Assembly (NCBI GenBank): GCA_029256565.1
Contig: JAQSXQ010000150.1
Coordinates: 1 to 5,726, forward strand
Reading direction: 5' to 3'
Length of the DNA stretch: 5,726 bases
Origin: Mycobacterium sp.
GTDB taxonomy: Bacteria > Actinomycetota > Actinomycetes > Mycobacteriales > Mycobacteriaceae
Under the pieces are notes generated by a model. The model was not told the DNA's origin. It worked only from the letters and a program-made list of their open reading frames with translations, and ran no database searches. This document shows, in pieces, positions 1 to 5,486 of this stretch (positions are counted from its first letter, which is position 1; each line of letters starts with the position of its first letter). Both the position numbers and the translations under genes were made by a program.

Positions 1-581
1 ACGATCTTCCCGGTGTAGATCAGCACCGACCCCCGCGACATCTCCGCCTGTATGCAGTCGGCGTCGGTGTAGTCGGTGGGCTTCCGGTGGCCCGCTGCCT
101 GGCTCCCCGGCACGATGCGCGTGGCGCCCATCTCTGCCGTGTACTCCGACATCGCCCACAACGTGTTGCACTGCACGTGATAGTCGTCGGGGAACGGATA
201 GAAGTCCCACGCGTTCTGGTCCCGGTGCAACGCCTGTGCGGACTCGCCCGGCTCGATCGAGATGACCTGGGTCAGCATCAGCTGAAACGCACTGGCGTGG
301 CCGAGGAAGTCCTTGCAGACGCCCAGCACCGTCGGGTCCTGGACGAGGTCGCGACATGCGGCCGATCGTGCGATCAAGGCCCCGGTGCGACGGGTCTTCT
401 TGCCGATCATCGCGTTGTACCCGGTGGGCGTCGTCGCAAGGAACGGCGCCAACTCCTCGTCGATGGTGTCCATCAAATCCGTTGATGCCAAGTCGTCGAC
501 GATGACGTACCCGTCCTGCCGCAAGTGGTCCACGATTTCCGGCACGGGCGTGGTGGCAGGAACGTGATTCGGTTCGGTCAT
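1..581 (-). CDS. Phytanoyl-CoA dioxygenase (PhyH) family protein, 3' end cut by window edge
   Basis: This is a probable non-haem Fe(II)/2-oxoglutarate-dependent oxygenase of the PhyH family, whose members hydroxylate acyl-CoAs and other small molecules in the cytosol. The 193 visible residues start with an ATG preceded by AAGAGGATCG, a good ribosome site. They carry the N-terminal LRQDGYVIVDDL segment (20-31), the TGYNAMIG and RRTGALIARS segments (52-73), and the iron-binding HxD pair His119/Asp121 in LHRDQNAW. The core strand LWAMSEYT followed by GATRIVPGSQ (141-161) is typical of the family. The second iron-binding histidine and the 2-oxoglutarate arginine should follow YTGKI (189-193), so they lie beyond the left edge; about 70-100 residues are missing. 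The gene follows the D-amino-acid oxidase in the same direction after 101 bases, so co-transcription is possible. The family call is strong, but the substrate cannot be named. Confidence 0.88.
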   Translation of the reverse strand, partial: MTEPNHVPATTPVPEIVDHLRQDGYVIVDDLASTDLMDTIDEELAPFLATTPTGYNAMIGKKTRRTGALIARSAACRDLVQDPTVLGVCKDFLGHASAFQLMLTQVISIEPGESAQALHRDQNAWDFYPFPDDYHVQCNTLWAMSEYTAEMGATRIVPGSQAAGHRKPTDYTDADCIQAEMSRGSVLIYTGKI

Positions 582-614
582 CGATCCTCTTGGTTCGCCG
601 AGTTGTGAATCTCA

Positions 615-645
615 AGTATCCCGATGCATCCGTGTCGCTGGTGAA
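615..645 (-). promoter_or_regulatory. Weak candidate promoter for the PhyH-family gene
   Basis: Reading the minus strand, GATACT (615-620) matches four of six bases of a sigma-70 -10 box. TTCACC (640-645) matches four of six of a -35 box, with a long 19-base spacer. A transcript from it would begin near 608 and have a leader of about 27 bases. The rest of the 101-base gap between the two minus-strand genes shows no convincing terminator, so read-through from the upstream oxidase gene is the alternative. Confidence 0.2.
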
Positions 646-682
646 AAGCGGTGTCACGTCTGGGTAAACGCCTCCCGTAGGG

Positions 683-1660
683 CTACGCGTCGTGTGAGTC
701 GACGAGTTCCACGACTTCGCGCGCGCATCCCCAGCCGAGGGTGATGCCCGCGCCGCCGTGGCCGTAGTCGTGGATGACGCGCACGCCGGAGGCCAGTGGC
801 TCGTCCTCTTCGAGTCGGACGGTGGGCCTGCCGGGGCGCAGTCCGACGACGTGCTCGAGCACCCGCGCGTCCCGCAGTTCGGGGACCAGGTCGCGGCAGC
901 GCTCGACGATGGCCTCGCCGGCCGCTAGGTCGACGCTCGTGTCCCAGGCTCCCTCGTCGAGGGTGCCGCCCAGGATGCAGTCGCGGGTCCGTGGGTGGAC
1001 GTAGGCGCGGCCGGCTGGGTGGTCCTCGTCGCGGACCGACAGGCTCAGCCCCGGGTTCGTCACCCTTACGATGCGGCCCCGCACCGGGTGTACCGACCGA
1101 TCGCCGATCAGTTCTCGCGCGCCGAGACCGGTGCAGTTGACGACGAGGTCCGAGCCTGCGGCCACCTCGTCGAGCGCTCCCACCCGGTGCCTGCTGAAAG
1201 TTCCACCGAGATCGAGCATTCGGCGTTGCAGCCACGGCAGGTACAGCGGCATCTCGGCCAGCGGAACCGCGAATCGCAGACCGTACGCGTAACCCTCCGG
1301 TAGTTCGCCGGCCGTGGCGGCGCGCACGGAGTCGAGCGCCGTGGTCCACGCCGGTTCGCCGGGTGGGGTTCGGTAGAGCTGCAACGACTCCCGCATGACG
1401 AGCCCCGGAACGCCACGTGCCACGTGTTCGGCCAGGACTGCGAACGTCTCGCTGCCCCATGACGACACCCGTTCCGGCGGTCCGACGTGGGTGGGGAACC
1501 ATACGGCCGCCGCGATCGCCGACGTGGTGGCCGTCGGCTCGTCGGCGGCCACCATGCGCACGCCATGGCCGGCCTCGAGTAGCCGGATCGCCGCCGTCAG
1601 TCCGATGATGCCCGCGCCGACGACGACGATCCGAAGCGGACGTCTCGTCGTCTCGGGCAT
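683..1660 (-). CDS. D-amino-acid oxidase family FAD-dependent oxidoreductase
   Basis: This is a 325-residue flavoenzyme of the DAAO family. Members oxidise D-amino acids to 2-oxo acids, releasing ammonia and hydrogen peroxide. The N-terminal dinucleotide fold is clear: VVVGAGIIGLTAA, with Gly15, Gly17 and Gly20. VNCTGLGARELIGD (174-187) leads into the HPVRGRIVRV segment (191-200). Tyr220 in AYVHPRT and Arg275 in GLRPGRPTVRL align by motif with the substrate-binding Tyr228 and Arg283 of mammalian DAAO. The FAD-binding signature HDYGHGGAGITLGWG is at 297-311. I chose the ATG at 1660 because GGAGAGG lies eight bases upstream; a GTG 14 codons further up is open but adds a polar, non-conserved tail. 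Length fits the family (320-350). M. tuberculosis has a homologue called aao, but this gene's neighbours give no proof of orthology. D-aspartate oxidase or another relative is possible. The gene is divergent from the P450. Confidence 0.93.
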   Translation of the reverse strand: MPETTRRPLRIVVVGAGIIGLTAAIRLLEAGHGVRMVAADEPTATTSAIAAAVWFPTHVGPPERVSSWGSETFAVLAEHVARGVPGLVMRESLQLYRTPPGEPAWTTALDSVRAATAGELPEGYAYGLRFAVPLAEMPLYLPWLQRRMLDLGGTFSRHRVGALDEVAAGSDLVVNCTGLGARELIGDRSVHPVRGRIVRVTNPGLSLSVRDEDHPAGRAYVHPRTRDCILGGTLDEGAWDTSVDLAAGEAIVERCRDLVPELRDARVLEHVVGLRPGRPTVRLEEDEPLASGVRVIHDYGHGGAGITLGWGCAREVVELVDSHDA

Positions 1661-1704
1661 TTCACGATCCTCTCCGTCGGTGTCACCGCCACGGTCGCAC
1701 ACCC

Positions 1705-1734
1705 TTGACTGTCGCGCGGCACGGCTGTTAGAAA
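1705..1734 (+). promoter_or_regulatory. Candidate sigma-70-type promoter for the P450 gene
   Basis: TTGACT at 1705-1710 matches five of six bases of the -35 consensus. After an 18-base spacer comes TAGAAA (1729-1734), matching four of six of the -10 box. Transcription would start near 1741, giving a leader of about 57 bases before the P450 start, whose ribosome site is GGAAGG at 1785-1790. No equally good promoter is visible in this spacer for the divergent oxidase. Confidence 0.45.
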
Positions 1735-1749
1735 GGCGCCGACCGCGCT

Positions 1750-1767
1750 GTTGAGCGATCGCCCAAC
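1750..1767. promoter_or_regulatory. 18-base palindrome, candidate repressor operator
   Basis: GTTGAGCGATCGCCCAAC is an inverted repeat with eight of nine base pairs matching; the only mismatch is A1754 against C1763. It sits just downstream of the predicted P450 transcription start and within the divergent spacer, where a bound protein would block the P450 transcript and could also affect the oxidase. The size, symmetry and GAGCGATCGC core resemble operators of TetR-type regulators in actinobacteria, but that link is inference and no regulator gene is in the window. Confidence 0.5.
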
Positions 1768-1797
1768 TTTCGTAGGTCCGTCACGGAAGGTCACCGC

Positions 1798-2997
1798 ATG
1801 AGCACGCTCGGCTCCGAGGTGTACTACGACCCGTACGACATCGGGATCGTGCGGGACCCCTATCCCGTCTATGCCCGTCTGCGCGATGAGGCCCCGGTCT
1901 ACTACAACGACCGCTACGACTTCTGGGCCATCTCCAGGCACGCCGACGTCGAACGTGCGCTTGCCGACTGGCAGACCTTCTCCAACGACCGCAGTGACAT
2001 CCTCGAACTCATCAAGTCGGACTTCGAGATGCCCGAGGGCGTCATGATGTTCGAGGACCCGCCGACCCACACGATGCTGCGCGGTCTCATGTCGCGGGTG
2101 TTCACGCCCCGCCGGATGGCGGCGCTCGAGGACCAGATCCGGGCCTACTGCATCGACTGTCTCGACCCACACGTCGGGTCGGACGGCTTCGACGTCATCG
2201 CCGAACTGGCATCGATGATGCCGATGCGGGTCATCGGAATGCTGCTCGGCATACCGGAGTCCGAGCAGACCGCGGTGCGCGACGCGAACGACGCCAATCT
2301 GCGGACCAGACCGGGGGCGCCGATGAAGGTGACGAACCCCGACGCGATCGCCGACGGACGCATGTTCGCCGACTACGTGCAATGGCGCTCCGAGAACCCG
2401 TCCGACGACCTGATGACGTCACTGCTCAACGTCGAGTTCGTCGACGACACCGGGGTGACGAGGAAGCTGACGCGCCAAGAGGTCCTGCACTACACGCAGG
2501 TCGTCGCGGGCGCGGGCAACGAGACGACCGGCCGGCTCATCGGCTGGCTGGCGAAGGTCCTCGCCGACCACCCGGACCAACGCCGGATGGTCCGCGAGGA
2601 CCGGACACTGCTGAATCGCACCATCGACGAGACGCTGCGCTACGAACCCACCGGCCCGCACGTCGGCCGGTGGATCGCGCAGGACACCGAACTCCACGGC
2701 CACGCCATTCCGGCGGGCAGCGCAGTGCTGCTGCTGTTCGGCGCGGCCAACCGCGACGAACGGCGGTACGCCGATCCCGATGCGTTCGACGTCCACCGGG
2801 AGAACATCTCGCACCTCACCTTCGGCAAGGGGGTGCACTACTGCCTTGGCGCCAACCTCGCCCGCCTCGAAGGACGGGTTGCGCTCGACGAGATGCTCAA
2901 CCGGTGGCCGGAGTGGGAAATCGACTACGACACAGCGCAATTGGCTCCCACGTCGACGGTGCGGGGTTGGGAGCGACTCAGGGTGGTGCTGCCCTGA
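1798..2997 (+). CDS. Cytochrome P450
   Basis: This is a 399-residue soluble bacterial class I P450, which would insert one oxygen atom from O2 into an organic substrate using electrons from a ferredoxin and reductase. All core motifs are intact. The C-helix THTMLRGLMSRVF (90-102) supplies His91 and Arg95. The I-helix AGAGNETTG (237-245) has the Glu242/Thr243 proton-delivery pair. The K-helix ExxR is Glu278-Arg281 in ETLRYEP. The haem loop FGKGVHYCLG (342-351) places the thiolate ligand at Cys349. There is no membrane anchor. The start is an ATG with GGAAGG seven bases upstream. The MMFEDPPTHTMLR segment and overall length match many mycobacterial P450s, but I cannot assign a CYP family or substrate. 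No ferredoxin or reductase is adjacent, so electrons must come from elsewhere. An acid-alcohol pair in the I-helix argues against a peroxygenase using the oxidase's hydrogen peroxide. Confidence 0.96.
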   Translation: MSTLGSEVYYDPYDIGIVRDPYPVYARLRDEAPVYYNDRYDFWAISRHADVERALADWQTFSNDRSDILELIKSDFEMPEGVMMFEDPPTHTMLRGLMSRVFTPRRMAALEDQIRAYCIDCLDPHVGSDGFDVIAELASMMPMRVIGMLLGIPESEQTAVRDANDANLRTRPGAPMKVTNPDAIADGRMFADYVQWRSENPSDDLMTSLLNVEFVDDTGVTRKLTRQEVLHYTQVVAGAGNETTGRLIGWLAKVLADHPDQRRMVREDRTLLNRTIDETLRYEPTGPHVGRWIAQDTELHGHAIPAGSAVLLLFGAANRDERRYADPDAFDVHRENISHLTFGKGVHYCLGANLARLEGRVALDEMLNRWPEWEIDYDTAQLAPTSTVRGWERLRVVLP

Positions 2998-3009
2998 GTC
3001 GCCAACCAC

Positions 3010-3939
3010 CTACTGGTTCGACGCGATCTCGACCTCGGCCGTCGCCTGGATGAGGGCAAGCAACTCGGGATCCAGACCGGGGGAGAACTCCTCGCGGCGC
3101 TCGGGTGCGATCGTGATCGGAACGCCCTCGGGCATCACGGCCGTGCTGAGTTCGGTCCCATCGTTGGACGGGGACGCACCGCGGTAGAGCTTGGCGGCCT
3201 GGCTCTTGTCGTCGGCGCTGAACGTGAACTGCACGCTCTGCAGACCCGTGTCGAGGAGCTTCTTGACCTCGGGGAACGCTTCGGCGTTGGTCTTCGGGAT
3301 CGGCAGCACCGAACCCCAGTTGACGCCCAAGCTCTCCAACGCCTTTGCGAATGCGTTCTCGTGGGCCTGATCCCGCACGATGAGATAGGCGATGGTGGAG
3401 CGGGCGGTCTTGTTGTCCGTCATCTCGTAGATGCGGCACTTCTGCAGCCTGCCAGTGGATTCCAGCATCAGGTTGTACAGCAGGTCGAGCACGAGGTTTC
3501 CGCTGTTGTAGACGTAGGACCCCGACCACGGGTTGCCCGCGGCGTCGACCGGTAGTGCGCCCTGGGCGCCCACCAGGTAGTGGTGGATGTTGCTGGTGTC
3601 CAAGGCGATCTTCAAGGGCGTCGCACCCTTGGCGCCGGGCGCGTCGACCGGGTCGGTCTTCTTGCCGTTGTACTTCGGCGAACCGTCGAGCAGACGAGAG
3701 ATCGTCGTCCCGATCAGCTCGACGTGGCTGATCTCCTCGGTGCCGACACCCTGCAGCAGATCCTTGTACGGCTTGGAGGCGACGTCGCCGCGGAAGTTCA
3801 TGCTCTGGAACAGGTACTGCATCATGGTGCGCATCTCGCCGAACTGGCCGCCCAACCCCTCCTGCAGCGCGTTGGCCGCAGCTGGGTCGGGCTCGTCGAC
3901 GGCGATGTCGTTGATCAGTAGCTCGGTATGCAGGTACAT
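3010..3939 (-). CDS. Manganese catalase (non-haem, ferritin-like fold)
   Basis: This is a 309-residue dimanganese catalase that disproportionates hydrogen peroxide to water and oxygen in the cytosol, normally as a hexamer. The first helix has Glu35 in GGQFGEMRTMMQYLF. The second has Glu69 and His72 in TEEISHVEL. The third has Glu160 in YNLMLEST, and the fourth has His193 in RDQAHENAF. Together these are the five expected manganese ligands. NFRGD (48-52), SGNLVLDLL (146-154), YEMTDN (171-176) and LPIPKT (212-217) match the Thermus thermophilus type of the family closely. Length is normal. The ATG is preceded by GAAGGAGACC, a strong ribosome site. The gene lies downstream of the desaturase in the same direction after 212 bases, and faces the P450 with only 12 bases between stop codons. 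Mn catalases are patchily distributed and act beside haem catalases. Asp190 is unusual (see findings). Confidence 0.96.
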   Translation of the reverse strand: MYLHTELLINDIAVDEPDPAAANALQEGLGGQFGEMRTMMQYLFQSMNFRGDVASKPYKDLLQGVGTEEISHVELIGTTISRLLDGSPKYNGKKTDPVDAPGAKGATPLKIALDTSNIHHYLVGAQGALPVDAAGNPWSGSYVYNSGNLVLDLLYNLMLESTGRLQKCRIYEMTDNKTARSTIAYLIVRDQAHENAFAKALESLGVNWGSVLPIPKTNAEAFPEVKKLLDTGLQSVQFTFSADDKSQAAKLYRGASPSNDGTELSTAVMPEGVPITIAPERREEFSPGLDPELLALIQATAEVEIASNQ

Positions 3940-3965
3940 GGGTCTCCTTCGAATAGCGTGCGCGA

Positions 3966-3981
3966 CGGTGCGGAAGCACCG
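3966..3981 (-). repeat. Hairpin in the manganese catalase leader
   Basis: CGGTGC and GCACCG form a perfect six-pair stem around a four-base loop (TTCC on the gene's strand). It ends 26 bases before the catalase start codon. No T-run follows it on the minus strand, so it is not a classic intrinsic terminator. It could be a leader hairpin, a weak terminator for the upstream desaturase transcript, or chance in GC-rich DNA. Confidence 0.35.
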
Positions 3982-3998
3982 GACGGGGTCACGGACAC

Positions 3999-4030
3999 GT
4001 ACCGCAGGATGCGTCGAGTACGCAGGACGC
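3999..4030. repeat. Imperfect direct repeat in the desaturase-catalase spacer
   Basis: GTACCGCAGGATGC (3999-4012) recurs as GTACGCAGGACGC (4018-4030), with one base lost and one substituted, 19 bases apart. It lies in the 212-base non-coding spacer ahead of the catalase. It could be a paired binding site or a decayed duplication; no regulator is implied by the sequence alone. Confidence 0.3.
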
Positions 4031-4086
4031 CCGATGGACGTCGACGTGCGCAGAGATGACGAAGCGGCACGAGCCAGCCTTCAATC

Positions 4087-4105
4087 AGTAGCTGCCGCTG
4101 CTACT
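4087..4105 (-). terminator. Possible weak terminator hairpin after the desaturase
   Basis: AGTAGC and GCTACT form a six-pair stem with a seven-base loop, 46 bases past the desaturase stop codon on its strand. There is no U-tract. Mycobacterial terminators often lack one, but a short stem alone is weak evidence, so read-through into the catalase remains possible. Confidence 0.22.
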
Positions 4106-4151
4106 CCACGGTCTGGAAGCCAGCGACCCTCTGCGCGTACCCGTGCCGTGC

Positions 4152-5405
4152 TCAAACAAACGTCGACGGCACCAGCAGGCTCGACACCACGCGCTTGCGC
4201 TTCGAACGGCGTTGCGCCATCTTGCGTTCGGCGGCGTGCCGCAATGCGGTACGCAGCCCGGCGCCCGGCGCGGACGGTTCGGCGAGGAACCGCCGCTCCG
4301 ACGCCGTCTCGGGCGCATCGTCGGACGTGGCGACCAGGAAGCGGTCGGGTACCGCCAACTTCACGATGGTGCGCTGGGCCTGGAAGAACTGCCGCACCAG
4401 CGACTCACTGTTGTACGGCAGGTCGTACTCGTCGCACAGGGCGCGCACGCGCGCGGCGATGGCGGCGTACCGGTTGCTCGGCAGATCCGGAAACAGGTGG
4501 TGCTCGATCTGGTAGCAGAGGTTGCCGCTGGTGAAGGCCAAGATCCTGCCGGCGTCGAAGTTGGCCGTTCCGAGCATCTGCCGCAGGTACCACTCACCAC
4601 GGCTCTCGTCGCGCACGGCCTCGGCGGTGAACTTCTGCGCTCCGTCGGGGAAGTGACCGCAAAAGATCACGGCGTAAGCCCAGAGGTTGCGCAGCAGATT
4701 CGCCGTGACGTTCGCGGCCAACGTGCGGCGCCATCGTCGGCCGCTGAGCGCGGGCAGGTACACGTAGTCCTTCAGTACCTGGCGGCGCACCTTCTGCTTG
4801 AACGACGTCGACTGCGCCACCTGCTCGTCGGCGGACGTCGCACGCTCGTGTTCCGAGTGCAGACCGTGGCGGGCGATGCCCCACTCGAAGGTCACCGCGA
4901 GTAGCAGGTTGTGCAGGGGTTGGAGGAGGTTGCGCCGCTGCCACGGTTCGTCGCGCGTGACGCGCAGGACCCCGAAGCCGATGTCGTCGTCGATGTCCAG
5001 CACGTTCGTGTAGACGTGATGGCGGAAGTTGTGCGAGTACCGCCACTGGGCCGACGGCCCCACCATGTCCCACTCCCAGGTGGTGGAGTGGATCTCGGGG
5101 TCGTTCATCCAGTCCCATTGCCCGTGTCCGATGTTGTGGCCGAGTTCCATGTTCTCGACGCACTTGGCCAAGGCCAGTGCCGCGGTCCCAGTGATCCATC
5201 CGGCGCGTGACGCGGTCGCGTGGACCACGAGTCGAGCGGCGACGTCGAGCGTCCGCTGGAACAATATGGCCCGGCGGATGTAGTTCGCGTCGCGCGATCC
5301 GCGGGAGGCCTCGACCTCGCTTCGCAGGTCGTCGAGCCGGACCCCGAGTTCCTCGACGTCTGCCGGGCTGAGGTGTGCGTATGCGGCGACGTCAGTGATG
5401 GCCAT
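4152..5405 (-). CDS. desA3: DesA3-like membrane acyl-CoA (stearoyl-CoA Delta9 type) desaturase
   Basis: This is a 417-residue integral-membrane di-iron desaturase that would place a double bond in a fatty acyl-CoA such as stearoyl-CoA. Three histidine boxes are present: HNIGH (90-94), HNFRHH (125-130) and QIEHH (299-303). They sit in stretches that closely match M. tuberculosis DesA3: GHGQWDWMNDPEIHSTTWEWDM (93-114, identical at nearly every position), FCGHFPDGAQKF (248-259), WYLRQMLG (272-279) and DDAPETASERRF (362-373). Hydrophobic helices lie near 56-80 and 236-250. I chose the ATG at 5405, with GAGGA upstream, because MAITDV is the DesA3 start; a GTG 11 codons further up is less likely. 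The C-terminus is basic (RRSKRKR, 399-405) and ends in PSTFV, unlike DesA3. The desaturase call is firm. Being the true desA3 orthologue rather than a paralogue is unsure, because its usual oxidoreductase partner gene is not next door. Confidence 0.93.
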   Translation of the reverse strand: MAITDVAAYAHLSPADVEELGVRLDDLRSEVEASRGSRDANYIRRAILFQRTLDVAARLVVHATASRAGWITGTAALALAKCVENMELGHNIGHGQWDWMNDPEIHSTTWEWDMVGPSAQWRYSHNFRHHVYTNVLDIDDDIGFGVLRVTRDEPWQRRNLLQPLHNLLLAVTFEWGIARHGLHSEHERATSADEQVAQSTSFKQKVRRQVLKDYVYLPALSGRRWRRTLAANVTANLLRNLWAYAVIFCGHFPDGAQKFTAEAVRDESRGEWYLRQMLGTANFDAGRILAFTSGNLCYQIEHHLFPDLPSNRYAAIAARVRALCDEYDLPYNSESLVRQFFQAQRTIVKLAVPDRFLVATSDDAPETASERRFLAEPSAPGAGLRTALRHAAERKMAQRRSKRKRVVSSLLVPSTFV

Positions 5406-5455
5406 GGAGCATCCTCGCCTGTTGACGGGTGCAGTCACGACATGGCTTGTGGGAG

Positions 5456-5464
5456 TTAATAATC
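5456..5464 (-). promoter_or_regulatory. Candidate -10 region for the desaturase gene
   Basis: The minus strand reads GATTATTAA here, the only AT-rich block upstream of the desaturase. TATTAA and GATTAT within it each match four of six bases of a -10 box. Transcription would start near 5449, leaving a leader of about 44 bases. The matching -35 position (about 5479-5487) has no consensus and is occupied by an inverted repeat, which suggests a regulated or activator-dependent promoter if this is one. Confidence 0.35.
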
Positions 5465-5471
5465 GGCGAGC

Positions 5472-5486
5472 CCGGTCGGCGACCGG
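5472..5486. repeat. Inverted repeat over the desaturase -35 region
   Basis: CCGGTC and GACCGG are perfect six-base arms around a three-base centre (GGC). The repeat overlaps the expected -35 position of the candidate desaturase promoter, the usual place for an operator. Arms made mainly of G and C arise often by chance in such DNA, so this is a candidate only. Confidence 0.35.

Noticed and set aside
654..1502. Minus-strand frame of 282 codons overlapping the D-amino-acid oxidase
   Set aside because: It is arginine-rich out-of-frame translation of the oxidase gene, which has all family motifs in the chosen frame.
1597..2382. Minus-strand open frame of 261 codons inside the P450
   Set aside because: It is the antisense shadow of the P450 coding frame and extends through the divergent promoter region; no recognisable domain.
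1798..2997. P450 as a hydrogen-peroxide-driven peroxygenase fed by the D-amino-acid oxidase
   Set aside because: The I-helix keeps the Glu242/Thr243 pair typical of O2-activating P450s; peroxygenase-type members usually replace these.
4038..4047. Perfect ten-base palindrome ACGTCGACGT
   Set aside because: Short CG-rich palindromes of this kind are common by chance in such DNA and nothing nearby marks it as a site.
3587..4534. Long plus-strand open frame (315 codons) over the catalase start, spacer and desaturase end
   Set aside because: It crosses two well-supported minus-strand genes, its product is arginine/serine-rich and low in complexity, and no domain is visible. Long antisense frames are expected in GC-rich DNA.
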